From Callipepla californica brunnescens (Eukaryota > Chordata > Aves > Galliformes > Odontophoridae), in the NCBI GenBank assembly GCA_023055505.1, contig JALIRH010000006.1, positions 22,913,105 to 22,977,104 of the forward strand: DNA of 64,000 bases, read 5' to 3'. Both the position numbers and the translations under genes were made by a program. The notes beneath the pieces are model-generated. The model was not told the origin of the DNA, made no database searches, and saw only the letters and a list, made by a program, of their open reading frames with translations. Below are positions 1 to 12,792 of this stretch, in pieces. The stretch's first letter is position 1; each line of letters starts with the position of its first letter.

Positions 1-1467
1 TTCAAATAAATCCTTGTTTTAGGCACAGAAGTGTGGTAGTGTGCCTCATTCCTCATAGCTTCTGACTCTCCTTGACATTGCAGTTACCACAAATTTTCTG
101 TTACAACAAGATCAATTGTTTTCAAAACCATAATGTTGCAAAACATTTACATCTTTAATGTAATTAAGTACTTGTGCATGTGCTAATGTGTTCTACCTAA
201 TCTTAAGTTAGCAAATTCTTAATTCTGTGCAAAAGAGAATAATAATATATCCTTTTAGTGACAGCTTCAGGGCTTAGTGACAAAAATTGACTGGACAGAA
301 TTAGTATATTCCAAGAGACAAAGAAATCTAGGCTGCAGGAAATTATCCTGCCATAAACAAAAAGAAAAATCTTTCCATATAAATTCTACAAGACTAATGC
401 TAGGTATGTGCTGAGCTTTTAAGAAACTGGATTGGTGGGCTACATTGAATCACCATTCATGTTCCAAACTCGGGCAGAGTGAATAGCCACTTGTCAAATA
501 ATCCTAATCCAAAACTCACCTATGTGAGGATACATTATAAGTATTTGACAGTATGTTAAATGTAACTAGCACTCCAGAGATACAGGCTAACATGGAACTC
601 TTTTTTAAACTTTCTTATATTAGGTACTGTCTTAAAGCAAACTACTTTTAGGTATCAGTTTTACACAGTTACACCCTAAAGTGGAATACCTAGTCATTAT
701 TATATCAGAAACTCATAGTTCCTTTTCATGAGTTACTGACAAAGAAAACAACTGGCCCAAGACAGAGAATGCAGAATAATTATCACTGTCAAAGTGTTCG
801 TTCTTCTGTAGGATTGCATCCTCAATTTGACTGTGTAATATACTGCAAATGAGGCACCATTAGAAAGCTTCGCAGTCTACAATTTCTGAATTCACATTTA
901 TTAAAACAAACACACACACTAAAAAAGGTTTGCTTGGTTTTGTGAACAAGCTCTCTTCAGATTTTTACCTAAAGAATTCCTAACTCTTTTTACTTCTCTT
1001 TCATTAGCCTACTTATAATAGTTAACATAGTTGGTTATGGCATTTACCGCAGAGATTCAATAAGAAGATATTGATTATTAGACTGTATCTTCTCTGTCTT
1101 AGTGAAGCAGGAGTTTCTGAGCTGAGAACAGAAGTCATGTAAATAAAGCACAATTAACCAGCAAAATAGCAGAGAGGAGGTGTCTCAATTCTTCCAGTAT
1201 GGTACTGCTGTAATTCAGGCATGGAGTAAAGAAATAGGACTTGAAGGACAATAAGCACAACTTCAGGCCATTTCCTATTAAGTGACTCAATCAGAAATAT
1301 GCCCAGCTAGACTCCTTCCCCAGTGTTTAGCACAGCTGTTCTGGAGACCAAACAATAGGGTGTATGTCTGCTTTTATTTCCTCAAGATGCTTATAGCATT
1401 TGAGTAGCCAGAAGGTAACACAGAAATCCTATCTCTTCACGCACCTAAGGCTATTTATTCATGTATT
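1..1467. other. gene-free flank, AT-rich
   Basis: No open frame of note, no splice-bounded conserved peptide and no recognisable repeat. It is ordinary AT-rich intergenic DNA on the 3' side of NDUFA4, where the mammalian locus is also gene-poor. I see nothing functional in it. Confidence 0.6.
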
Positions 1468-2448
1468 TGTGGTAGTTTCACTCAGATGGGCAGCTAAACT
1501 CCACCAGACCAATCTCTCGCACTCCTTTCCTCCTGTGGAGAAGGGAAACAAATACTGTAAAGAAGGGCTCAGGGGTTGAGATAAGGATAGGGAGATCACC
1601 CACCAGTTACTATCAGAGGCAAAAGAGATCCAGTGCAGGGATATTAATGTAATTTATTGCCGATTACTAACAGACTAGAATAGTTATAAACTAAAAACCA
1701 ACTACCAACACCTTCCCTTATTCATGCTTTTCTACCACGTCCCCCTGAGTGGTTTGGGGGAATAGAGAAAGGGAGACTGAGGTCAGCTCTGCCCCTGCTC
1801 CACTGTGGCATCCCTTGTACAGGACACTCACCTTCCAAAACTAATCTTAGGTGGCCTTGAAGGCTGCAGTTCTCCAATCACTGCTCCAACTTGGCTCTGT
1901 ACCATAGGGCTTATCCTTCCAGGTACTCCAGCAATGGTCCCCAAGGGCTGCACCTCTAGATGGGGCTGCCCCTGCAGGAGCTTTCCACGGGCTGTGCCTC
2001 CTTCTGCCACATCCACTGCTACACTGTAGTTCCTCCACAGCTGCTGGGGAGATCTGCTCTGCCTGGTGTCCATGAGCTGCAGGGGGCCAGCCTGCTTTTT
2101 ATGGGCTTCTCTCCAGAGCTGGAGGGAGCTTCTGCTCTGCAGCTGGAGCACCTCCTGCCCTCCTTCTTCAAACCTTGCTGTTTACAAGGCAGCTTCTCCC
2201 ATGCTTTCTCACGCTTTGTCCTGTGTGTTAGTTTTCCCTTTCTTAAATCTGTTCTCTCACAGACACAAGCAATGTCACATATGGCTCAGTTCTGGCAGTG
2301 GTGCGTTCGTGCTGGAGCAGCTGGAGCTGGCTCTGATCTGTCATGGGGCAGCTGCTGTGCTTTGCTCACCAGGCCCTCTGCAGCCCCTTGCTACAAAACC
2401 TTGCCATGGAGGCTTAATAGAGTAGGTCAGAATTAGAGTTTCTGCAGC
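1468..2448 (-). mobile_element. Solo LTR of an avian endogenous retrovirus (degenerate)
   Basis: This GC-rich island in AT-rich surroundings resembles, on the minus strand, a common bird ERV LTR. The low-coordinate end reads ACCACA on the minus strand, as an LTR 3' end should. A minus-strand AATAAA lies at 1658-1653. The GC-rich middle contains repeated 'ctgcag/ctggagca' units typical of that LTR. I see no gag, pol or env beside it, so it is probably a solo LTR left by recombination. The long open frames here are by-products of base composition. The high-coordinate boundary is approximate and I could not identify a target-site duplication. The family name is not assigned. The assignment is by remembered similarity. 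Confidence 0.55.
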
Positions 2449-3686
2449 ATGTACTAATTTCAAACAATTTTATCACCAGGTCCTAAGCAAGAGAGCTCCT
2501 GCTGAGTTAGTGCTTCTCAAAATAAAAAGGTTACCTAAAAGATCTGGAGATCATATATTACAAAAACAAAATTCACAAGCATGTCTGAAGAATTTAAATG
2601 TCCTGAACCCATTTATCTGTTCTTAATCACTATAAGTGAACATTTTGTGAACAGCTTCTTCTTCCAGAGGGTTGTCTTGCTTGTAGTACAAAGCCATAGA
2701 TCTGCATTCAAATGTTCCAATGCCATTAATGAACAAGGTTTAATAATGACTGTATACTTATCACTTGAACATGTTTTCTTTCTTCTCCCATTCCTAATTC
2801 AGGAGAAACAATGCTATCACATAACCTGAGTGATAGAAGAATGAATTTTAACAGTGAGCATAACTCAAATAAAGCGATATTCAGTTTATGATTAATTATT
2901 TTTATTGCCACAAACTGCTCAAGCAATAGGTCACAATGCCATTGCTCACAGAAGGACACATCCTGTTAGCAAAGGGGAATCCTGAGTCACTTAATAAATG
3001 ACTATCAGCAGAAGTGATGCTAAATTCTACTGGAGTACTTTGACTTTGAAATACTTGGCCTTTTAACCTTTGCAATGTTGTCTTAACATCCTTTCTTTTT
3101 TTCCTGTAGTGTTTTGTAATGAAATACTTACTGTTTAGTTTGTTATATTCACTCAGAGTGTACTGATGTATAGTTCAGGCCGCACTAAAGCTATATTCAT
3201 TACACTATAAAAGTGGAAGACAAGTACTACACATTCATAAAAGGAAAAATATATTGTAAAACTGCAACTTTTATGAAGTGCATATTAAATAAAAAGATTG
3301 AAGATAATTTATAACTTAATATAAACTGGTTTAATAAAATTATATATTCTTACATAAGCTGTGTATTCATAAATAAATTATATCATTAATACTAGAACAG
3401 AAAAATAATTCTTAAGTAGGTCAAAAATTTACTACCATTCCATGACCAGCAGCAAGTTTCTACTATAAAAACCATGGGTCTAATACTGCATATAGTGAAG
3501 TTAAGGCTATATCTATGTTCATATGCTGAAGCTCTACGTTTCTTTGATTACTTTGATGCATGCAGTTTACAAAGGTGTGAAAGACAGTAACTCTTTTTCC
3601 CTTCTTTTGTCTCAAAGCTTGCTTGCAAGGCCTTTTCAAGTGACAAGACTCTGACTGATAACTGCCGGTTATGCTGGTTAGATGGG
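2449..3686. other. gene-free interval between two LTRs
   Basis: AT-rich DNA with no supported gene. The small open frames show no recognisable domain, and I see no repeat family here. Confidence 0.5.
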
Positions 3687-4310
3687 TGTTACGGTGCCTC
3701 ATTGTCTCTGCTTATGGTTGTAAAGATAAGCAGAAGTAGGGGCAAATAGTCTTTTCTGGGTACGGCTTGTAGAAGCTGACCACCACAAAAAGACAACAAT
3801 GCTTCTGCATGGCAAGGAAGGCAACATCCGCTGCTGGCTGATCTGTTGGGCCAGACATTTCACACAAAGAAAGAGAAAAAACACCTGAGAAATGGGGATA
3901 AAAGGCCTTCACTGAACCTAGGATTTTAGAAGAGAAGAATTCCAGGAGAAGAACTCCCAAAGAAAAAATCTTTGACGGAGAGCTCCTGAACACGGACCCT
4001 GAGGCCTGCTTGCTGTGAAGCTTCCTGACTTTCTCCCATCCCCAGTGGTGACCAGACAAGTTCCTGAGACCAACGGGCCTACTACAAACCTCGCTGGACC
4101 CACGGTGGTGATTATATCTCTCTTGCTTTCTATCAAGACTCCTTGCTTTTTATCCCTTTTCTCTCGCTCACCTTCCCTTCCCCATATCCCTAAGCAACTA
4201 GTAATTGTAATAAACTGGTTGGGCTAACATTTGAACCTTTGTGTCTTAATCTCGCCATCGGGTATACACATAAAGAACCTCGTCTCCCTCCTCTATATTG
4301 GAGCGTGACA
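3687..4310 (+). mobile_element. Solo LTR of an avian endogenous retrovirus
   Basis: A 624-bp unit with LTR architecture on the plus strand. It begins TGTTACGGTGCC and ends GGAGCGTGACA, which are imperfect inverted termini of the TG...CA type. A TATA-like ATAAAA lies at 3898-3903 and a polyadenylation signal AATAAA at 4209-4214, followed by a U5-like segment. The R/U5 part ('ctaagcaactagtaattg' onward) matches a bird ERV LTR I recognise. The flanks GATGGG (left) and AAAGGG (right) could be a decayed 6-bp target duplication (4 of 6 match). No internal retroviral coding sequence adjoins it. Open frames inside it are not genes. Confidence 0.65.
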
Positions 4311-7300
4311 AAAGGGTGCCATATTAAAACAAGCATGAAACTCTTCATTTCCAAGTCTTGATTCCAGGAAGCCAAAAATTATTTCCTATAGAACAGATCT
4401 CATATTTTCATGTTGTAATTTTTTGGGTCAGACTGATCATTTTCACTGCATTTCACTACTTGCTACATTTATCATTTGTATATTCAGAAAAGTTGTATCA
4501 GAAAAAAGAGATAATGGAAATCTGCGTTTCCAAGAAGACACTCCAGTGCCCAAATTCATAGCTGATCTCCTCGCTGCTTCTGTTTCCCCTTTACTCCCTT
4601 CCCTCTCACCAAAAGCTTTGACAACTGAAGCAGTTGACTTTATTCTCCTGTTTTCTACCACATTCCTGGGGAAGGCTTTAATTCTCCTAAATGAACCATC
4701 TAACTACAGCAGACAGAGCACAAACTGGCCAGTTCATACTGGATCTTGGACAAGGAAAATGGCATATACAATGAGAGTATGTGTGCTTCACAGAGCTTGC
4801 AGAGAAGCACCACAGAAGTGGATGTATGCTGAGAGCTGACTTCATCACTAACCTGAATTCTGATTGAACGGTGCATAAAATGACAACAATAGGTGAAAAA
4901 ACATGATGAATCTAGAAGTTTGCTGTAGTTGTTTTGTGTATTCTTTGAGAGAAGAGGCGTTTTTAAGATAGTCAGATCATTAAATTTATACCTCAGCTAT
5001 TTTGTATGTTTTTCATTTTTCACTACAGTCTGCAGCCTCCATATCATCTCTTTTTGGTCTTTTTTTTTTTTAAGAAAAGAAGAAGAAGCAATACAAGTTG
5101 CAAAAAAACTTTGGTTATTCAGACGTACATGCAAAAGTTGATTTACTTTTAACAGAACTGCAGTATTTCAGGCTTAAATAATACTAACTTTAAAGTTTGT
5201 TTCCTAGCCCATTAAAGCTTAAGTTGTGCAGATTAATATACTTCTAATGTTGATGCTCTGTTTTGGAAAGCAAACAAATACAGAATTCAGTTCAGTTTGA
5301 AGCAGACGTTCCTATTATTACCTTTGATATAACTTGTATTGTTACTAACAATATGTATTGCCAGTGTAATTTGAGGCAATTGAAACAAATGAGGGAATAG
5401 TTATACCAGATAAAATATAAGACTCTTTCATTTCCTCCATGAAATGTCAACGTTTATGATTCTGATGTCTAGAATAGAATAGAGTTGAGATAACCACAAC
5501 CCACACACCAGTTTCATTTGTGGATTGTAGACATTCCTTGATCTCTGCCAATAGATTACAGCAGAGTATTTTTAAAGAGAGCATCATTTATATAAAAAGA
5601 CAAGGGTTTAAATGAAAATGTGTAGAGGAAAACAGTTCTCGTAAAGTGAAAGGGCCCAAGATAGCTGAAAGGTGACATAACATCTATCAGTAAAATGAAA
5701 CAGCTGTCACAGAAAAGGCAGATAAAAAGCAAATGGCTCCAAAGCAGAGAAAGTAAGGTCCAACCCTGGGTTCCTCTGTCTTGAAGATTTTTGCAATGAA
5801 GAAAGGCTCTTGAACACTGAACATAAGATTTAAAAATCTTTTCCATATCTAGCCAGTATTGGAAGGCTATTGGGGTAGATATTGCTTCTCTGGATTCAGT
5901 AATTTTTGTCATTATTTGTATTCTTGGTATCCATAGGAAATTTTAAGAGATTATTTAGTAGTACTACCAAATTATATTTCTAATGTTTCTGAAATCTTTT
6001 TTTTTTTTTCCACAAAAGGGATTTTTTAATTACAAAGTGATTATAGGAAAAAAAAGTTATCTGTCTTACACATAAAAATTCATTAGGAGAAGTTGAAAAG
6101 CACTGTTGAAAGCTGTAGTTGAAGTATTTTGAGTTGAAAATATTGACATTCCAATTAAATGAGAAGTAATGCTTGTTTCTTTAAAGTTTCCCTTGAAGTT
6201 AAGCAAGTGAACAAGAGTTAACGTAGTCTGGTCTGAAAGGAAATATAATTTTTAATGCTCTGCAGCAGATCAAGCAAAATAATCCTATTTCAAACACTAT
6301 GTCATTAGAGTTGATCAGGATGATTAGTTTTGACTGGGCAAAAAATAGCTTAACACCAAAGTAGATTACATATTCAGATGGAATAATGGAGAGAGCTTTA
6401 AAACTGTTATCGGGTGCTGGGTATTATTTTTATGCAAAATGAAAACCATGCACTTGTAATTTAGCTGTATTTTATGTTTCTCATTATCTGAAATCTTACT
6501 TTCTTCTTTTCACATGTGAACTTAAATTCCTGGCATAGTTCTGAACACCTACTGGCATACAGATTAATCGTAGTCTGTATAAATAAAAAATGGGGTTGCT
6601 TGAACTCTTCGTAAAGTTAAGAAATATACTGTTCATTCTGCTCTTCTCTTGTGTTTGTCTTGGTGGTGTCTTTTTCCAATTAGATAGATCAAAAAAGCTT
6701 TCCATAAATACAAATATGCTTTTCAATATTTAAGAAGTGTGATATATTAACATATGGGATATTCACTGAAATAATGCTAGTGAATTTTTTCTATTACAGG
6801 CTAATATAAAAATAATGATATTCTTCAATAGAAGCATAATCCATTGTGCAAAATACTGAGGAAAAAAAAAAGTAGTCTTGCATATGAATAAACTATTTAA
6901 GACAAGACAAAAATCACTTAAAAAAAAAAATTATGGTAATACCTGTACCAATAAACCATATGCGGACTACCATATATGGATTCATGCAATCTGTCACACT
7001 GCCATTGAGGTCCAAGATTCAGCCTTAGCTCAGCACCCTCCCAGTCTAGATTTAATTCAGGCCAGTTGAGCAGCCCCAGTGAATAGTGTGGATGCAGCTT
7101 TGCTCCACACAGCCAGCTTCCAAAATGGCCATTGACAGTCCTTTTGATCTTCTCCAGCTTTTCCATGCTCTGTGAGGTATACTGTCCCCATGTTCAAACA
7201 GAATATTTAGGAAGTCCTCGCATGCACCATCAGCACATCAATCCTTAGAAGGAAAATTGCACCCCTTTTCATCACTAAGCTGCTTCATCAACATGAACTG

Positions 7301-9542
7301 GACATCAAATGAGCCTTGATGAACTCTGAAGCAACAGATAGAGGAGCAATATATAGTAGGTGGGTCAGTACTAGTAAAGCAGTAGTAGAACAGGTGGTGC
7401 TGACTGACATACTAGGTGACTTAGGATAGATGCATTCAAAACCTAACTGTGATTAGTTTTGTCTGTGCCTATCATGGCAAATGAAAGAGTTTAAGAAGAT
7501 TCTGAAGAACTGTTTTTCAAAGTGTTCCCTTGAAATTTGAAGGGAAACCAAGCCCTGCTTCAGCATACCTAGACATGTGCATCTTCCCTGAAAGATGATC
7601 ACAAAAGAAATTAACAAATTTATTAGAGAGTACTCTCCACTAGAATATTAAACAGGAATTTTAGATTTGGGCACAGGATCGCTTCTCCCAGATTACTTCA
7701 TGGCTATATGAAGTGATGCATCAAAATACGCAGTTACTGGGGAGAAAATACTGTCTCACAAAGTATAACTGGGGATCCAGTCGTGTACTTCTTTTATCGG
7801 TCCTTTTTTTTTTTTTTTTAAGGCTTTTGTCATAAAAATACTAGAACTGGACCCAAAGGCTATATACTGAGCAAGAATTTTAATGACAACAACTTTATTA
7901 CAGGCAATAGGGTGTCCTGTCATTCAAGCTCCTTGAAACATAGAAAATAGACTTCAAATTGTTACTGAGTTTCAAGATTCTTCCATCAGATAGGAGACTA
8001 TACATTTGCCATCATGTTGTTTGCTAATGTCTTTCATATCCTGAAGGACAATTCATTGTTTTAATGCATGATGTAGTGTAATTCATCATGTAGCAAGAGC
8101 AATACTAATCACCCTGTTTGCATCAGCCATCACTCTTCAGCCCCTTTTGTATCTGAATCAATCTGAGCTCGTTTATATTAATCACAGATTGTTTATATAG
8201 GGAAAAGCCAGTTGCCCAGGTAGCATACTGCAAAGAAGTACAGGGTTGAGAATTAGAAAATATAAAAGAGGGGATGAAAAGCATGTCTTCTTTTCTTAGG
8301 TTTATAAAGCAAACAAACAGATTAAGCAAAAAGCATATAATTAAATGTTACAGAGTAAAAATATTCAGAAAACCCTGATGTGAAAATGCAGATAAGCTCA
8401 TTTAAAAGATATTGAAGAACTATCAAACTATCAGAACAGACTTAAAAACTCCCTTCTGATTTTCATTCTTGTTGTACAAGCACTATGAAATGTTGCATAC
8501 TTTTTCAGTGGTCTGTAAAGTATAGCTCTGTACTGAGTTAGATGCATTCATGTTGAGATTTATCAACTTTCTTTTCCAAGAGGGCAAACTGGACATTTAT
8601 TTATTTTCCTTTCCATTATTAAGGGCTTCTTTCCTTAAATCTCAGCTGCTGGAAAGAATGCAATATTCTATTGCTTATTAATTTTTTTTTTTTGCTTTGT
8701 CTATTTGCTTTATAATTAAACCTAGATATAAATTCTTCTTGTGTTTACTTGTTACAAAAAGAAAATGCTTAATTTTATATCCCAAAATAATTTCTCACTG
8801 AAAATAGTAACATTGAAATTGTGTGCTATATCAGAAGTGAACAGTATACTTAAATAATTCTCTGACTCACGGCTGCTGTAGGTTTCTGTGGACATAATAT
8901 GACATAGTATGCCACAGTGTTTTAAAGATTACAGCAAAAAATAACCCTACCTAATATAAAAACAGAATGAAAAAAGGTGCTGCATCACTTAGAATTAATT
9001 GTAGGAAGAACTCTTTTATTGTTGTTGCTTAATTTTTTTGTATTTATTCAGCTATCAAATTGGATGCAAGCCAAGACTGCTACCCATATTTCTGCTAATG
9101 TCTAAAAAATTTTACTTGCTGTTCTTAAAACTTGTAATGAAAGAGCTGATAGCAATTTCAGACAACAGTAGGAATAATCTAAAAGCATGGTTCAGCTACA
9201 ATCATACCTTTTCATGATCAGTCCCATTTCAAGGAGTCTGTTCCCCTACATGTTCAATAATTCCATCTAAGGCTATTGTCTGTTAGACATTTTCAAACCA
9301 AGGGGAGACTGCAAGAAATACCAGTTTAAACACAATATTTATCAGTAAGCTTGTATAATGTATAACAGAATATTAATGTAAAATAATTGCAGGGAACACA
9401 AGAAAGAGAAAGCAATATTTTGGCTGACATTAGGTAATTAATTCTGATAATGGGATGTTAAAAGCTTGAAGATATTTTGATTTTCTTTACTTGTTGTTCA
9501 CCAAATACTCATAAGATTTGGTTCTTTTTAAGAATGCGTTTA
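4311..9542. other. gene-free, AT-rich interval
   Basis: About 5 kb without a supported gene. It holds homopolymer T runs (around 5059-5071, 5997-6010 and 7804-7819). The segment 6950-7170 is slightly more GC-rich and could be an old repeat, but I cannot name it. Short open frames throughout are uninformative. Confidence 0.5.
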
Positions 9543-9795
9543 ATAGAATCAGAATTGTTTGAGCTGGAAGGGACCCTCAAAAGTCTTACAGTCCAATTCC
9601 TTTGCAATGAACAGGGGCACTACAACTGGATCAGGTTGCTCAAAGCCTGATCCAGCCTGATCTTGAATGTCTCCAGGAATGGGATATCTGGGCAAACCGT
9701 TCCAATATCTCACCACCCTTATCATAAAAAACTTTCTCTTATATCCAAACTGAATCTCTCTTGGCCAAGTCTTGTCCTGCCACAACAGATCCTGC
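9543..9795 (-). mobile_element. CR1 LINE fragment (5'-truncated)
   Basis: Minus-strand copy of the 3' part of a chicken-repeat-1 element. The terminal 'agaatcagaattg...gagctggaagggacc' block is followed by the usual 'ggttgctcaaagcctgatcc' and 'ctccaggaatgggatatct' segments. Only the untranslated tail is present. 5' truncation is normal for this family. Confidence 0.85.
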
Positions 9796-10142
9796 TAAAA
9801 GTCTGTTCTCTTCTTTGTCATAGCTCCCCGTTCTACTAATTTGCAAATATATAATGTAGCTAAGATAAGAATTCAAACTGGGGAAACTATCAGAAACTGT
9901 TCACACTGAAAAATTCCTAGTCTTACAAGTCTCATAATTTGATGTTAAGTATTCTATGATTTTTTTTTATGTTCTTTTGTTTTTAGTAGTCTTCAACACA
10001 GGAAAAAGTAAGATTACTCAGGTTTGTGTGAAGATGAAAAAATACTAGTGTCTGCCCTGAAAATGAGGTAAATGTGTTCAGGAAACATTCAGGTGCTGTA
10101 CTAAGGGACATAGATTAGTGGGGATATATTGGTAATAGATAA
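9796..10142. other. short gene-free spacer
   Basis: AT-rich sequence between two CR1 fragments. I see no gene or regulatory feature in it. Confidence 0.4.
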
Positions 10143-10210
10143 ATGGTTTGACTGGGTAATCTTGGAGGTCTTTTCCATCTGCAGTGATTCCACATTTCCA
10201 TGATTCTAAA
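10143..10210 (+). mobile_element. CR1 LINE 3' tail
   Basis: Short plus-strand CR1 end: 'gtaatcttggaggtctttt' leading into degenerate 'gattccacatttccatgattct' tail units. It is very short and eroded. Confidence 0.7.
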
Positions 10211-12640
10211 TGCACCTGACTTGGGAAAGCAGAAGCAAAAACATTTTAGGCACTGTGATAGTGTCAGCTGTGGGTTTCTGGACATTTAATTACAGTTACC
10301 GTTTTTCAGACTGTTGATAGCATTGCTTTCTTTTAGGAACAGTAAAAACAGAATTTCTTCAGGAGAAAAAAGGCCAGCCTGAAAGATTATTATTGATACG
10401 AATTATTGAATGAATAGGCGAACCATTAGATTGTTACAAGACCCAAAAATGTCTTTAAAAGGGTTCATCCATCTGAAACAGAATTGGAAAAATATTACTC
10501 AAGACATTCTTCTTGATCGGAAAATATGTTCTGCAATGTGATTTATGAAACAGGAATTCCATCATCCTCTTTATTTTTCTGCTAGCTAAAAAAAAATGGC
10601 TGTGAAATGGCAGTTTTCTTCTAAAATTAAGATTTATTGAAGAGATAATCAGAAAGATTAAACTTGTCAGTGTCTGCTGGATTTATGGTCTGGGCAACTC
10701 ATTTTTCATTTTGCCAAACAATTCTTTAAGCTCGTAATAAGTTTTCTAAAAAACACCACTCTTTGCATGAAACCTTTTTTTTTTGGTGCTTTTTTTTTTT
10801 TTTTTGGTGGCTTTTTTACAGAGAGTAACAATTCTAATGCATCAGAATTAAGCCAAGATTCCAAACTGTTCTTTTGTTTCTTTCAGGACTATAAAGTGAA
10901 AAATCAGGAACTAATTCAGTTATGTTTCTCTTTATCGTTTTATTCAATTGATTTATATACATAAACATATATACATGCATATATATAATGCCTTGGGGAA
11001 AAACAAGTTATATTTCTCAAGTAGGAAGAAATTCTACAGTTAGCACTATTATCTGATTTGTTGTATAAATTACTGAGTGTATTCACATAGCAGAAGCCAT
11101 GAAACATGACAGGGAAGTAAATCTCTCCGTATTGTAGGTGGTAGGGTATTTACATATTTGCCTGATTTTTCCACCTATCTACAAACGTATTAGTGCTCTA
11201 TTTGAATTTTTTTGGCTTTACAGGTTGCACATAATGTTTCTGCCTGCACATCAGATAAAAGCTTATAGGAAGGCTTGGTGTTTTTAAGGAAAACTTTTCT
11301 TACTTAGCAATGATTCATAATCCAAGCCTAAGGCCTCCTGTAAGCAGCTGCAAAGAAAGCAGTGGATGTTCTTTCTTTTCACTTGCTTTCTAGCTGTCGT
11401 TTATTTTATTAGCAACACTACAGGGGGGCGATTTTAACAAGAATAAACAAGATATCTATTTGTGTTTTTGTGGTTTTTTTTCTTCTTTATTTGAATGCTG
11501 CAGCTCCTTTCCCTCGGCTAGAGTTTTTCAGCTGAAAACACCCCATGGTTTTGCCTACAAACAGGATTTTGAAAGCATACTTAGGGTGATGGTATTCAGT
11601 AGTGCAGAATAAACTCAATTGTAATGTTAAAATGGGTTTGTGCGTGCACAACTGCAAGTCTTAGTGAACGTAATTCTGGACACAACTTATGCTACCTTTA
11701 AAAGAGTACTTGCAGTGTTGCCCTGTTTCAAAGGCATTGCCAGAAAGGAACAGCTTTCGTCAGTGGTACCCTGTAGAACTCTCATAGCATGTACTTGAAA
11801 TAAATAATAGCTGTATCCATGTGTCTAAGTCTATTTTCTCAAATTTATACCCTCTGTCAAAGGCAAGGCCAAGGCTTTTCTTTTCTTGCCCCATATGAGA
11901 CTTACCTTGAATACCCTTACAGCTTTTGTCCTACTATAAAAGGTTGGTGAAGAAAAGCATACGGTATAAAAAGGAAATTTTGATCATGCTACCATCATTT
12001 AGCATTCACTCACTAACATATTTAAGACTTACATTTGTTGGTTCATTTGAGTCAACCACAGATGATCTGTAGGGTTTTAAAAAAGCATAATGATGTTGTA
12101 TCTAACTTGCAAGAGAAAGGGGTTATATCATGTGAAGCCACAGTCTAGTGGTCACGCATGGAAGTCTGGTGAAGGAACCACAGAAACAAAATGAAGGTAT
12201 TAACTCCTTTGATAGCGCAAAGACAGACTGGATGCAACCCTAAGATTGCCCCTGTCAGAACCACTCTTCATGACATTCAAGACATTATTTTTTCACTAAG
12301 CCTAAATATGTAACATTATATCTGATGAGTTCAGAACGGGGGATACTATTCATACATCTATTCATATTACTTCACACTTAAAAGGTCTGTGAGAGTCTTT
12401 TGTTTGTGTAGAAATTTGTCTTTCTACTTACTTGTTTTTGTTTTGTATGAAGTTTTACTGTCTTCAATGCTTACATTTCCCAAGGTTATGTGCCACAGGT
12501 ACCTCACATTTCTTCAAGTCTATTAAATACCTTCCTATTTCTTGCAGAATGCCACTGTGTCTTTCATCTGAATATCAAAAAACAATAAGCAGTAAGATGA
12601 GTTTATGTCCTTTTAAAATGTTGCCTCTTTTCCCTCTTCC
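10211..12640. other. gene-free interval
   Basis: No supported gene. It includes T-rich runs at 10772-10805 and an ATATAC/ATATAT run near 10957-10988. The stretch 11220-11760 is more even in composition than its surroundings and carries no repeat I recognise. It could be a conserved non-coding element, but sequence alone cannot show that. Confidence 0.45.
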
Positions 12641-12792
12641 CTGGAGTTGTTCAAGGCCAGGTTGCATGGGGTCTTTGGCAACATAACCTAGAGGTTGGCA
12701 ACCCAGCCCATGGCAGGGGATTTGGAACTAGATGATGTTTAAGGCCTCTTCCAACCAAAGTCATGCTAGGATTCCATGATGCTATGATTTTA
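12641..12792 (+). mobile_element. CR1 LINE 3' end
   Basis: Plus-strand CR1: 'ttcaaggccaggttgcatgg', then 'ctagatgatgtttaaggcc', 'ttccaacc' and a tail of 'attccatgatgctatgatt'. These are the usual 3'-terminal blocks in the usual order. It is 5'-truncated. Confidence 0.85.

Noticed and set aside
1960..2436. 158-codon plus-strand open frame and others in 1800-2440
   Set aside because: They lie inside a GC-rich segment that reads as an ERV LTR on the other strand, and have no domain or codon pattern of a gene.
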